Origin: Haliotis asinina
Lineage: Eukaryota; Mollusca; Gastropoda; Lepetellida; Haliotidae
Assembly: GCF_037392515.1 (NCBI RefSeq)
Contig: NC_090291.1
Span: forward strand, 18,193,501 to 18,257,500
Direction of reading: 5' to 3'
DNA: 64,000 nt
Shown in pieces: positions 48,721-61,400 of this stretch. The notes below the pieces were generated by a model that was not told the DNA's origin, ran no database searches, and was given only the letters and a program-made list of their open reading frames with translations. A program made the translations under genes and the position numbers. Position 1 is the first letter of the stretch. The number at the start of each line of letters is the position of its first letter.

Positions 48721-49374
48721 ATCGCTTATCCTACGCCCACTGATGGCATACTAACGTTACTGATTTGTGAAGAGGCAAAGCACACGCATTTGGATTAAAC
48801 TGATATCTGCTTGTGTTTTATCCTGTTTAGGAGACCACGTGATTAATGTTTTTCACGCCGGTCGTCAAGATCTTACTCGACTTTCAAACTGCTTGAATGT
48901 TATTGCCGTGTGTATGTCACAAGAAAAGGGAACGCCTTCTCTATTATTACAATATTGTTATGTCAAATCACTCTTTGTTGAGAGTAGCCATTATTATGCA
49001 AGTGCATGTGTCCCAAAGAAAAGGCAAACCCTAAACCAAAGAATACCCCTACAGTTATTTGTATCTTACTGACGTTAATAGACTGAGATAATAGACAAGA
49101 CATCCCACAAAGCAGCAAATTTGTCACTTAACGATCGCACAAGGCATGATCATATATTGTAATGTTATTAATACCACTCACCAAATATAATAATCAAAAC
49201 TGTAAACTCTTTAAACTACAACTGCTACGAAAGGATGCGTTCCTACACCTGCAGTTTAAGACCACTTTGATAAATGTATATTGCTATGCAGAATACTATT
49301 GCCTCGACTCACCAAGGTACATTGTCAAACAGGATGAAAACCTCCCGAACAATCTCGTATATATGTACGTACGT

Positions 49375-49426
<52 letters not shown>
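49375..49426 (+). repeat. (GT)n microsatellite
   Basis: About 26 perfect GT units preceded by (TACG)n. Just downstream of gene 2. Confidence 0.95.
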
Positions 49427-49429
<3 letters not shown>

Positions 49430-49481
49430 CCAGACATGGACTCGCCCCTGTTATAAGCGGAAACGTATAGTTTCACATGCC

Positions 49482-49487
49482 TTTATT
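49482..49487 (-). promoter_or_regulatory. Probable poly(A) signal of gene 2
   Basis: AATAAA on the minus strand about 50 nt downstream of the gene 2 stop codon. Right distance and strand; no transcript evidence. Confidence 0.5.
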
Positions 49488-49534
49488 GCTTATCAACAAT
49501 TGAAGGGCCTTAGACTAGTGCCTTTTCAGAACAA

Positions 49535-49716
49535 CTACCGTCTATGCCTCCAACTACATTTGGACTTTCTGTCGGGGGTCGGCGTGGTAGGTACTGGGCA
49601 AATATATGGTTCATTGCAGGTGTTGCAACACAGAACACTCTTTACTACAGCGCTGTAGTTGGGACACTCAGCCGCGTCACAAGCAAATGTAGGATCATCT
49701 CCTTGAGGGCATCCCT
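49535..49716 (-). CDS. Gene 2 last coding exon and stop
   Basis: 182 nt, acceptor ATTTTCAG. Encodes 59 full codons: GCPQGDDPTFACDAAECPNY, then VLCCNTC, a Thr/Pro stretch and a basic end WRHRR, then TAG. The spaced cysteines and CCNTC resemble the C-terminal cysteine module of ADAMTS-like proteins. Confidence 0.7.
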
Positions 49717-52700
49717 CTGAAAATGTTCAAATAGACATTATTAGACTAATCTTGTGTAACAACTCATTATCGTAACGTCTTATGTCCTGGTAAAATAGGT
49801 AATCTGTGATTCCTCATGCAGTGTATGACATTTGAGTGAGTGAGTGAGTGAATTTAGTTTTACGCCGCACTCAGCAATATTCCAGCTATATGGCGGCGGT
49901 CTGTGAATACTCGAGTCTGGACCAGACAATCCAGTGACCAACAACATGAGCATCGATATGCGCAATTGGGAACCGATGACATGTGTCAACAACGTCAGCG
50001 AGCCTGACCATCCGACCCCGTTAGTCGCCTTTTACGACAAGCATAGTCGCCTTTTATGGCAAGCACGGGTTGCTGAAGGTCTATTCTACCACGGGACCTT
50101 CACGGGTCATATGACATATGAACAGCGCAGATGTCTTAATTAGTCAATTTCATATGGTATTGCCCTCCATAGTTAAACTGCTTGAGATGTAATCACTAGT
50201 GTCACATTCTTCTCCGTGATATTCTAGTCAGTTTTACTGTCCTTCGGTGACAGGTTTTTACAATGTGTCATTAATTAATATGTATTTTAAGTCATCGTCA
50301 CGACATGGCCGAAATATTGCCGATGTGACGATAATTTTAAGTCACTAAATAGTCAATATTGAATGTAATCATAATGTATACGTTGTGTTTCTGTTCCATG
50401 GGGAAATCGGTGAAGATTCACGTTAGAATTACTTGTTGTAAAATGCGACTAATGGGATCGGATCGTCAGGATCGCTTGCTTGGTTGATAGACGTCTTTAC
50501 TTTGGGTGTTCGTAAGTCCTTGAAATAATATTAGATATTTGAATATCTGCTATTCAGGTGAGGTAAGGTGTCAGGTGAAGTGGCTCGTCCTACTTGAGAA
50601 TATTTCGCTCCCGTGAAGACTTGCATGAGTGTGTTAGTGTGTCTGCATGTACTACCCCAGACCTAAGTTGGCTTCATTGTACTAACTCGATGAGATACCA
50701 CGTGGCAGTTAATTATGAGTGCCTCACTCAGACACATTATGCGAGCCGACCAGTCCTTTGTTTTATCTGATAATGTCCTTAACAGAAACATATTTTTCTC
50801 GTCCCCTTAGTTTAAATACTTGAACCTTAGTGAGTGAAGGAGTAAGTGAGTTAAAATGTATAGTCACACTGGCACTACCAGCCATATGGTGAACTGAAAG
50901 TTATAAAGTCATAGTACACACAATTAAATTGTAAACCTCTGCAACGAAGAGCAGTAAAAAATCTAGATTATCAGAGAAACAGAATTAAAATTAGCATGAG
51001 ACTGTAATGTGACAAACTGTTGTGGACATTACAAACTAAAACCAGTCTCTAGATCACCAACAGATGGTAGATCACCAGACTAGGAACCAGGGGACCTAAG
51101 GTACCTTTGCTAACGGCATGGATCCCAGCTGGATTTGCATCATCCCTTTTGTCATTGGTGATTGAACACAAATATATGGGACGTTCGTAGCATCTCAGGA
51201 GGACAATAATTTTACAGTAACCCCCTGTTGTGGCCACAGCGACTCACAATCTTACTTACTAATTTGAAAATTCCAATGAAACAATTTTTATCTATGTATA
51301 AATCAGTTAACAAATCTGTTTCTTTTAAAAAGGCAACAATTAAATGAGAACTGTTATCATTGAAAAACATCCTTGATAGTCTGTGATTTAAATATTTTTT
51401 TTAATATAGTAATTCATTAGTTTCTGATTTTTTTAATTGTAGTTATAATGGCTAACCATTTGCCAAGGAGGAAAAGAAGGAAAACGGGACGAAGAAATAT
51501 TTTCAAGATCAATGCCAGCAGCATAATTAATGACTTTATTATTGTCCCAAGAGGAAGAATAAATGAAAATTCTTGTCATACAGATCCTCGCAAGGAGGAT
51601 TAAACAGTTGTGATCCGGATCGAAATCGTTAGAATATAGCTTTGTAATAAACTGTAAAGACAATTTGATATTGAGGAGTTTTAAAGACGGCTCATCGGCC
51701 TCAGCGCAGAGACTGTTCTGAACGATACAAGATGACGTCTTGAACCCTGGTTATGGACAGAATCAAGTACTTTGAGGTTGCGTTTACAGGTCCACCCTAT
51801 ACAAGCCCCAGTGAAGTTTCGATCGCACCAGTGATCTGTACAAATGAAGGAGAAGTTTGGTCCCATCCCTTCTTTGAATTAGAAACAACCTTTAACGAAT
51901 CTTTTAATGATAGGTCTGGGTTATATTGGGGTTGATATTTCCTACAAAAATATGGACAGTTGGTTTTGGATTTAAAAAGTTTAAACTCATTTTCCAGACA
52001 TAATCTATGAATTTTGTTCAGACAAATGTGTAACTGTCTCTCAATAGTTAGCATATTTGCAAGTCTTATCCCAGGTAGTTTACACGGCGTACTTTGTGCA
52101 CCCCTCTGATTAGCGTAAATTGACACGGCTCCCACGGCACTGATTACACTGTGCCATTTCGAAAGTGGTCAAATGTAATATAAGAGTCTTTCTTGTGGGA
52201 CACCCGATCCTGATTGTAATAATCAGTCATGGTTCAACGCATTTGTACGTGAAATCACATGTCTGCTAAAAGCTTTGACAGAAAAACGACATCGCCAACA
52301 TAAATCCTACTTAAAGGTCGATACATATTGCAGATATGTGGAGACATTTCAAAGACTTATTTCGTTTTGAATTGAATACACGTCGATCAAAGTCTGTGAT
52401 TAAACTACAACACATTTTACATCTACATTTTGCTAAATTCATTTTTAGCTGACTGTAGTTTTCGAATTCATGTAGCGTCCAAAACACAATATGAATTTTT
52501 GTATTTACATATATTACTGGATAGGCTCAAATGAGGTTACCGTATATTCTTCATCTTTAGACTCCAACCCGTGTATCGTAACCAGTTAGTCAGATAATTT
52601 GATTTGCAAATTTAAAGCATAAAGAGACATCATTTTACCATATCTTCGAAAGCCTACACCATAAAAGCTTGACATGCGTGTACAATATACACTGTGACAA

Positions 52701-53552
52701 ATCACAGATGAGTCAAACATCTAATAGTCCGTATTGTCTCTAATTTGATAATGTTGTTTCCCATATATTGTAAACATTCATGACATCAACCTGTCTTACA
52801 ACATAAAGACCAGATACATGCTGCATAGATACGTACAACTAAACCACAGGTTTGAGTGAAATGAAATATTGCCAAATACAGAGATAAACAAGGGTGTTGA
52901 AACACACCAGCGGCATGTTTGATTTAAACGTTGCCACAAGCTGCATGGGAGGTCTTCTTCCACATGCACTAGTTTGTTGTGTTTGTGCGTCTGAATCAAA
53001 CATGGGTCTACATTTAAGGGTGTTCCCATACTTTTGGTTTGCAATAATCGTTCAAAGATAAGTTTACTTTCTTGAGGCCAAACAAGTCTGCGTTTCTGTC
53101 ACTACTATTCTCATTATCCAAGTGTTATTTTAAAGATTCCACTGTAAATGTAGACATAATTGTTATGGTCCTCTATCGCTTCCCTGTACAAGCAATCAAA
53201 TGTCTTACCAACAGTAGTCGGAGCCTCAGTGTTTGCTACACAACGCCCAGCTTCACACCACTGTCAAACAAAAGCAAGAGCAAATCTTCAACGACATTCT
53301 GGATCAAAATCAAAAGTATACTATTTGAACATAGACACATACAAACATCATTTAAAAACTTGTAAAACGCAACAAACTGCATCAGACGATGCTTTCAGTT
53401 CTATACTACCACAGAAAATATCAGTAGTAAGCCAGATGATATTCTAAATAAGTATTACCTTCCCACTGCCACACGAGGTTCTAGGCATCGGAGAAACTGA
53501 TGAACACTGTGATGGAATTGTAGGATTGACACAGAGGAGAGCGGCACACATG
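49535..53552 (-). CDS. Gene 2: ADAMTS-like metalloproteinase, last three coding exons
   Basis: Coding exons 53552-53459, 53260-53209 and 49716-49535 join in phase and end at a TAG stop. The product is cysteine-rich: MCAALLCVNP, then TSCGSGK joined to WCEAGRCVANTEAP, then a tail of about 60 residues with VLCCNTC. C-G-x-G-K-W-C-x-x-G-x-C-V is a hallmark of the ADAMTS cysteine-rich region. The 5' part was not found between 53553 and 56766 and probably lies past the LINE block to the right. Gene 2 ends about 5.8 kb upstream of the start of gene 1 on the same strand, so the two are likely tandem paralogues. Confidence 0.75.
49832..50109 (-). mobile_element. Abalone-type SINE with 8-bp TSD
   Basis: 278 bp flanked by TATGACAT at 49824-49831 and 50110-50117. 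On the minus strand it starts ACCCGTGAAGGTCCCG, contains two near-identical copies of a segment reading AAAAGGCGACTA, and ends with a hairpin and CACTCACTCACTC. I recall this sequence as highly repeated in Haliotis clones. No ORF of its own, so it needs enzymes in trans. Confidence 0.8.
49863..49898 (-). other. SINE 3' hairpin with same shape as LINE hairpin
   Basis: Arms CGCCGC (49863-49868) and GCGGCG (49893-49898), 24-nt loop with inner AGC/GCT pair. Same spacing and tail as the LINE 3' end, different stem bases. Confidence 0.7.
50149..50349 (+). mobile_element. 5'-truncated LINE tail with 8-bp TSD
   Basis: Flanked by TAGTCAAT at 50141-50148 and 50350-50357. Holds the TTTTACTGTCCTTCGG segment and the hairpin CGTCACGACATGGCCG...GTGACG. 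In the last intron of gene 2, just downstream of the SINE. Confidence 0.75.
50831..52240 (-). mobile_element. Decayed 5'-truncated LINE copy
   Basis: 3' tail near 50831 (GAGTAAGTGAGTTAAAATG), 3'UTR, then ORF2 fragments at 51433-51663 (LQFITKLYSND), 51681-51866 and 51797-52135 (RQLHICLNKIHRLCLENEF), fading out near DQDRVS-like sequence at 52215. An unrelated stretch sits at about 52070-52150. Confidence 0.75.
53209..53260 (-). CDS. Gene 2 exon: WCEAGRC segment
   Basis: 52 nt, acceptor GTTTGACAG, donor GTTG|GTAAGACA. Phase 0 start follows GSGK exactly, giving CGSGKWCEAGRCV. Ends with one base that pairs with AG of the final exon. Confidence 0.8.
53459..53552 (-). CDS. Gene 2 exon: cysteine-rich region, first visible exon
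   Basis: 94 nt, acceptor TTTTGACAG, donor AAG|GTAATA. Starts with one base of a split codon, so an upstream exon ending in two bases is expected. Encodes MCAALLCVNP through TSCGSGK. Confidence 0.75.
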
Positions 53553-56500
53553 CTGTCAAAACAGTTCTCGAGCTGTGATGTTTCCCGCTACATACGAAAG
53601 CAAACAAACAACCAACAGTCAGTTCTGAGATGGCTTTGGTAGCTGTCTGTCTGTATTTAGGGCCTTCGATTGCTACGTCTATCCATGTCTTAGTTGGAGA
53701 CAATGGGCTGACACAAACGGGTGTCTGGGAAGGTCATGGTTATTAAGATGGTTTGTTTTCAATTTACTGATTGATTATAAAATTATGTTGGCATTTATCT
53801 TTACAAAATGACAGCATTAAGAAAACTTGTTTTCTGACTCAACTACGTTAGCTATGGTGGCTGTATGTCGGCTTGACGTTAATGAAGTGTACTCTAATAA
53901 CTGTAGGGGAATCTGAACTTTTAATTTGGATAGGACGTATAAGAGGCAACAAACCTTTCTAAGACTGACATCTTTCGGACGCCCCACAATTTCACACTTT
54001 ATCAATAAGAACCGTGTTGGTCCACGTTAAAATACTGACCTTCAGTAACTCAATACGATAGTCGCCCCTCAGGACAGGTATGGGTTACTAAGGACCTGTA
54101 ATCGAACCCGGGATTACACGGGTCGCAACTGATGACAAGCCGGGGACGATTGGGTACTCAGTGGGAATAAAAGCAAACGCTGGGTCATTACTAAGAGTAG
54201 GGTATGAATCAGTCAGGAGGTCTTCCTCAGTTTGTGTCTCATTACTGTGTGATGAAACAATCTCTGCTGAGCGCATTTCGCCGAGTAGTTAATCCAGTTG
54301 ATGTTTACAAATCTGCCTTTTGTTGAAATAGTTGCAGGGATGCCTTATGCATCTACCTAATACATCTGTCCAAGAGCGATCGTCGTGGTCGCTCTCGGGT
54401 GGTAGTTTAGGATGGTGGACAAGAGTAACGGTAGACAAAATTCAGCGGTAGACATGAAGACAGCAGCAGCCATGTTTTATTACTGTTTGGTCGAAGGATG
54501 GTCAAAATGGTAAAATACAGTGGTGAACATGTGACAGAACGCACATCAGGACTGAATGGCCAATGATCCCGATGTGGAGACCCGCTCTGTCACTTACACA
54601 CATTCAGAAGTCCGACGGCGATTCTCATCGTCGACGTAGTCGTAGGTGGGGCGACGGCCTTGGCCGACACCCCGACTACCCGCACAATCCGTCCACTTCT
54701 GTCGATGATCTAGTCTTGCTGGTTGGTCTCGCTGGATGGTCTCGCTGGATGGTCTCGCCGGTTGGTCTCGCTGGATGGTCTCGCTGGATGGTCTCTCGAC
54801 TAGTTGGTCTCGCTGGATGGTCTGTGCGACTGATCACATCAGTCAGGTTTTTTATACACAGGGCCATTACGCCACATTGTGCAAGGTCACTGGCCCATGC
54901 ACATGTACATACGTAAGATTCGCCGACGTAGGGAGGTGTTAATTGACATGTATTGATAGCGTTTGAGAATTAAGGGTCCTGCCCGGAGGGGGGTTTATGA
55001 TAAGAGGGGATATACCGAATGTTTGCCGAATACATTTACATAGACAAAGGGGATAGAATTTCGGTGCACTTTGGACTTATATTGAAACAAATAGATTGTT
55101 TGAATAAATGAAGTTTTAAGGAAACTTATTGAAATGATTTAGTCTATGACAACACTATGACAACACCCCTGAACGTCGTGGAGCTTTTGTCCCCAAAAGC
55201 GCTTTTTAAAAATAGTGACAATATTGGATATACAAGTGTACAGTGAATTGCATGAAACGTTGACGCGTTGACAATATCTAGTACAGGCATCGATCATAAG
55301 TCACATAATCGTAATGGCATATACGGGAACGTCAAAGGTAATACATGAATCGAATTGTCAACAATGGTCAGGCGAAACAAAACAAGAACAATATCGGACG
55401 TGTACACACAGAATACAAGTGAGCTGAGATTCCAGCTGTTAACAAAAACACAGGTGAGCGGCTATCCAGCTCGTACAAATAAAACATTGGATGTTTCCAC
55501 GGAGCGGCAAACTCCTGCTCGCGGTCGCCCATACAGTCGGAATACCTGACTGATAAGTACACATATGACTTACAGGAACAAAAACAGAATGTGCGTAATG
55601 CGTCGTCGTTTGCATTTGAATGTAATATTTTCATGACAACAGTACGATCTTTCAAATTGGGAGTCTTATATTGGTGAGCCTAGACTCGACAAGGCTAGCA
55701 GATGTAGATGTGATCTGCACTAAAAGTAGAATTGGCATGAGAGAAAAAAATAAACCTAACCAACTTCAAAAGTCTAAACCGAAAGTTGATGAAAAATTAA
55801 TTCAAGTGAAATTGCCTCAAAGATATTTTAGCGAATTGTATATTGTGTGCCAGTTACCATAGAAAGTATTATGCACAAGGATACAAAATTTTCGCCAGTA
55901 TCATAACTAAGCACAAAAACACGTTGGCAAAACGAAGAAGTAGGATGTAGACTGGATAAACAGTCTCCATCAACTAAGCTTGGAAAGACAAAACTTATTG
56001 TACTTCTACGACTGCTATTATCACATGAAAATATTTAGACGTTTTCACGAAGAGTAATTACAGTATTGCATAGCTCGTTATAAGCTATTGTCCATAGTAA
56101 TAGTTATAGAGGAACAAATTGTTAGAAAAATCCTTGAAACCGGGAGTCTGATTTGAGTGGGACGACTCGGAACCGGCAGATAGCGTTGATCTGCATTAAA
56201 TGTGTATATGCAAGGATATGTAGTAAAGTAAGAGCCTAACCGACTTCAAAAAATTAATCTAATAAAGATGTACGCCTCATAACATCACATACAGATAGCA
56301 ATAAGTACTCAGTGGATGAAAACTATGACACATATAAATACATATGAAACAATGGCCGGAGAAGATTGACATACCTGACATGTACAAGAATGTCCGAGGG
56401 AAACGTATAAACACAAAAGTTGTGAGAAAGTTCGAAGAAAAGTTCACATAAATTGTCACACGAACACAATGTGAAGCACATGATGAAGAATCTTGAGTCC

Positions 56501-56766
56501 TGATGACATGATCTTGAAGAGTGGTGTTGAAAGTTGTTGTACTCACTCGATGATATGACTTTGCTGGGTCTGGTTGTTGCTGTCGATGACATTGCTGGAA
56601 GTGCTGAGGTTTGCCGGCTATAAGCTGCTGTTTCGCTGGTGACCGACGGGTCGGCTGACTGTCTGATGTCTTCGTTCTTCCGCCAAGATGGTGCCCGACG
56701 TTGACGCTGCTCTTGTCAACCACCATCTCTAAACTACCGGTTGCTTTGCTGCGAGTTAGGGTAGGG
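53553..56766. other. Region upstream of visible gene 2 exons, mostly unrecognised
   Basis: Contains the minisatellite, a B-box-like GGGTTCGATTAC near 54105 on the minus strand, and inverted matching segments at 54401-54425 and 56711-56739. No further gene 2 exon was found. Confidence 0.4.
54719..54822 (+). repeat. Minisatellite, 13-bp unit
   Basis: Repeats of GGTCTCGCTGGAT with GGTTGGTCTCG variants, about seven to eight units. Gives misleading open frames on both strands. Confidence 0.85.
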
Positions 56767-57945
56767 GGCACCCGTGGCGAGCCACCTCCTCGTGGTGGGT
56801 GCTGGGTAACGCCAAGAGCTCGCCAACACCCCCGTTGTGGACCCGGGGTATATTTGGTCCACCAACCCGTTTGCCGTGGGTTGCAGCCCTGTGTCGGTGG
56901 AGGACGGGATCCTGGTGGTTGAGGGCAATAGGAGCCTGCAACTGTGTTCCTATTGCCCAACACACCACTTTGGCCCTAACTTCACCTAGACGGGTGGTAG
57001 AACTGGCCCGGTTCTATCAATCGGCTGGTCATGCCATGCCCTGCGCATGGACAACATTATTAATGCACCTATTGCATCTTATTGTGCATTTTTCTGAAAC
57101 TGACTGTTTTTGTATTTGAACTTATAAACTATCCGTTTGCCTAGAGTCCTATGCCAGAAGGCGGTGGCTCATGGGCCAATCTGGCGATGTTGACCGCTGA
57201 ATACTCTCTGTTTCTAAATAGTTGTTACAAGCCTGGCAATCGTTTTAGTAAACAAGTATTGCTATTCAAGTCATATTTGCTGGAGTATAGCAACCCTGTA
57301 TCCCTGGTGTTTGCATGCTGGAAATCCGATGCAGTTAGACACCGTCCCTGTTGACACTCCATGGTGGGTGGGGAGCAGGGTTGTTGAATTTATATATATG
57401 TCACCATGGCTCATAATCACACTGGTTCAAAACGCAGGCATCTAGAATCAATTTCTTCTGACGAGAGTATTACAGATTTTGATTCCTGGGCTCGATTCAT
57501 CGTGATAGAAGCTGAAGACCACTTACCAATTAAACTGAACCCCTTTGCCATTTCTAAGGCTATTCATGGACATTGTGGCGAGGTGAAGAATGTCACCCGG
57601 CTGCGCTCTGGCTCTTTACTGATAGAATGTGTGAGGAAACAACAATCCCTCAATCTGTTATCCATCACTACATTTGCCAATATTCCGGTGATTGTTTCTG
57701 AACACAGGACACTCAACTCCTGCCGAGGCATAGTACGTGACCGGACCCGTTCCTTGTCTGGTATGTCGGAGCAGGAAATAACTGATGAATTAAAACAACA
57801 AGGAGTGTCTTGTGTTAAACGTTTTACTCGGAGGAAGGAAGATTCAACAATAGAACCAACAAATACGTACTTGTTTACGTTTGCCAGATCTTCATTACCA
57901 CGCTCTATCAAAGCTGGTTATGTCAACATCGGAGTGGAGGTGTAG
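56767..57945 (+). mobile_element. LINE copy 5, interrupted by copy B
   Basis: 5' end GGCACCCGTGGCG at 56767, 5'UTR to 57405, ORF1 from 57406. The element stops inside ORF1 where copy B begins; the rest should lie beyond the right edge. Confidence 0.88.
57406..57945 (+). pseudogene. LINE copy 5 ORF1, cut off after residue 179
   Basis: Open from MAHNHTGSKRRH in CACC-ATG context through INIGVEV-equivalent (YVNIGVEV). The first in-frame stop is inside the copy B tail. No damage before the break, so copy 5 may have been young when hit. Confidence 0.85.
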
Positions 57946-57972
57946 TGAGTGAGTGAGTGAGTTAATACTTAA

Positions 57973-58007
57973 CGTCACATTGGCAATATTTCAGCCATAT
58001 CGTGACG
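57973..58007 (-). other. LINE 3'-terminal hairpin (copy B)
   Basis: Same arms and loop as in copy A: CGTCAC at 57973-57978 and GTGACG at 58002-58007. Confidence 0.7.
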
Positions 58008-58485
58008 AGAACATTTTGATACTAAAATGAAATATGTATACATTATAAAATCCTGTCGTCAAAGGACAATAAAACTACTAGAGCATCACATTTACAATTA
58101 AAACTAGTGTGGAGAGTTAAAGCAATTACCACTATTCGGACAATACAACATAAAATACGGGCTGCAGATCGCCAACAACTGAAGGTAGATCACCATACTA
58201 GGGGCCATGGGGACTTAAAGTACCTTTGCTACCTGCGTGGACCCCAGATGGATTTACACCATCCCCTCAGCCGTTGGCGATTATACTGAAAGTTAGCCAT
58301 TATTAAAAACAACAAATATACTACGATTAAAAGTTTGGTCGTACTAAATTTACATAGAATGTTTTGGACTTACGTACCCTCTCAGGAGGACAATAATTTT
58401 ACAATACTTCAACCCCCCTCGAGGGCACAGCCACTAACAATCTCAGTTATTAATCTAGACTACCAATAATAAAATATTTATCTAT

Positions 58486-61400
58486 TTACAATTCTGATAA
58501 CAAATCTAATTCTTTTAAGAAAGCAATAATTAAATGAGAGCTGGTATGAGTAAAAAGATCCTGCATAGTTCGTGAGTTAAAATACTGATCCCTTGTGATG
58601 GAATACTCTACACAGTCAAGCAGGATATGCTTGACTGTGATTCTTTCATCACAAGGGATGCAGAACGGAGGATCCTCACCTTTCAAAAGGTATTCATGAG
58701 TATATCGTGTATGGCCAATACGACATCGCCTCATAATGACCTCCTCAAATCTGGACTGACAACCCAAGTGGGTATAACCAATATAAGGTTTTATTGCATG
58801 TAATTTATTCATACCCACTTGGGTGTCCCACCTCTTTTGCATCAGGTCTCGGATGTACGATCTGATTGTAGCTTTATAATCAGAGTATGGGATAAGAAGT
58901 GGTGTCACGGGTTTCTTCAGTGCTGCCTTGGCAGCAAGATCAGCCATTGTATTGCCAGAAATGCCTACATGGCTTGGTAACCAACAAAAGACGATGTCGT
59001 ATTGGCCAGTAGCAAGATTATTAATTAATTCAATTATTTCTATTAAAAGCGGATGTTTACAAGAAATATTTTTGATGGCCTGAAGGCAAGAAAGAGAGTC
59101 GGAAAAGATAATATATTGGTTATGTTTAGGGTGTCTTTGAATATATTTGAGAGCTGTTAATATGGCGTTCGCTTCTGCAGTAAAAATAGAACTGTTATTT
59201 GGAATTCGAGAAGATATTGTTCTTGATCCAATGACAGTGGCACAAGCTACTGCACCACCGTCTTTGGAACCATCTGTAAATAAGGGTTTGTAATTGCTAT
59301 ATTTAATTTTTAATTGATTATATTCTTGTTTATATTGTAATTCATTAGTTTCTGATTTTTTAAATGAAGTTAATGTTAGGTCGACTTGAGGTCTAACCAA
59401 CTGCCAAGGAGGAGAAGAAAGAAGACGGGATGGAGCTATGTTTTCCAGCTCAATGCCGGCAGAAGAAAGAAAGGGTTTAATTCTATGTCCTAGGGGCGGG
59501 ACAAGAGAAGACTTTTTGTTGTATAAATCCTCATAAAGGGGATTGAAAACACAGTTATAGGCAGGGTTAGATTCATTAGAGTATAATTTAGTAATGTACT
59601 GTAAAGCTAACTTTATACGGCGCTGCTCAAGAGATGGTTCATCAGCCTCAACGTAGAGACTGTCAACGGGAGAGGTTCTAAAGGACCCAAGACAAAGTCT
59701 TAGACCTTGGTGGTGGATAGAGTCTAGAAGTGTTAAGTTGCTTTCACAAGCTCCACCATATATGATGGATCCGTAATCTAGTTTCGAACGGATAAGTGAT
59801 CTATATAAGTTAAGCAGGGTAGTTTGATCTCCTCCCCATTTAGAATTTGAAACAACTTTTAACAAATCTAGTGCCTTCAGACAGTTGGCCTTAAGTGATT
59901 TAATATGCGGCAAAAACGTCAAGTGGGAGTCGAAAATAAGACCCAAAAACTTGGCCTCCTTTACAACTTTGATAAGTGTATTGTTTAAATACAGTTCAGG
60001 GTCTTTATGCGGTTTGTATTTGCGGCAAAAATGTATGCAGTTAGTTTTGGACTTTGAAAATTTAAAGCCATTTTCTAAACACCATTTATTTATTTTGTTT
60101 AAACACAACTGCAGTTGCCGTTCAATGGTATGCATATTTTTACCACGACAAGAAATATTAAAATCATCCACAAAAAGTGATCCATCAACTGAATCGTTTA
60201 AAACCTTGGATAAACTATTGATCTTAATGCTAAACAATGTGACAGACAATATACTACCCTGCGGAACACCTTGATCCTGACTATAATGGTCAGACAGGGT
60301 AGAACCCACTCGAACTTGAAACTGTCTGTCATTTAAAAAGTTCGATATAAACTGAGGCAAACGGCCTCGTAATCCAAAATCATGTAAATCTTTTAAAATC
60401 CCATGTTTCCATGTTGTGTCATATACTTTTTCTAAATCGAAAAAGATTGACACTGCGTGTTGTTTATTAATTATGGCATTCTTAACAAAAGACTCCAAAC
60501 GCACCAAATGATCGATAGTACTTCTGTTTTTACGGAAACCACACTGTATATCTGTTATTAGGTTATTGGTTTCCAAGTACCAAACAAGTCGATTATTTAT
60601 CATGCGCTCCATGGTCTTGCAAACGCAGCTAGTTAGTGAAATGGGCCTATAATTGGAAGGATCAGTATGATCACGTCCAGGTTTGGGAATGGGAACAATT
60701 ATAGCATCTCGCCAAGACGAGGGAAAGTTTCCAGACGTCCAAATATCATCAAAAATGTTTAAGAGCGTTTCTAAACATGATTCTGGTAAGTGCTTCAGGA
60801 GTTGATAATGCACGTTATCAGCTCCTGTAGCAGTATCATGAGCCTGGTCAAGAGCAGTACGAAGCTCATGGATCGAAAATACTTCATTGTAATCTTCCCC
60901 ATTATCTGAAGTGAAATTGATAGGTGTCCTTTCTTGTTGGTTTTTATACTTTTGAAACCGGGGTACATAATTCGACGAGGAAGAGTGTCTGGCCAAAGTT
61001 TCTCCAAGTTTATTTGCAATGTCAGATTTACTAGTTAATATTTGGTCTCCGTCTTTAAGATGTTTAATGCTAGATTGTGAACCCTTGCCCTTGATTCTCT
61101 GGATCATGTTCCATACTTTTGATATCGGCGTACGCGAATTGATTTTCGACACATAGTTTCGCCAAGATTGACGTTTATTTTGTTTGAAGATACGTCGTGC
61201 TTTTGCATTTAATATTTTGAATTTGTTCAAATTATGGACCATAGGGTGGCGACGGAAATAATGCTCAGCCTTTTTCCGTGCCTTCCTAGCCTGTTTGCAG
61301 TCGTTGTTGAACCATGGTTTTCGTATGTGTGGAATCGTAGAGGACTTTGGAATGCAGTCATCGGCTATTTTGTTCAGTTCATCAGAAAAGAGTTGGACGG

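Noticed and set aside
49377..49658. Cys-Val repeat protein across the GT run
   Set aside because: A translation of the microsatellite; no support as a gene.
54095..54125. tRNA-like B box (GGGTTCGATTAC, minus strand)
   Set aside because: No A box or cloverleaf could be formed around it; too weak for a tRNA gene or tRNA-derived SINE.
54563..54942. Trp/Ser-rich repeat proteins over the 13-bp minisatellite
   Set aside because: Open on both strands only because of the repeat unit; no start context or homology.
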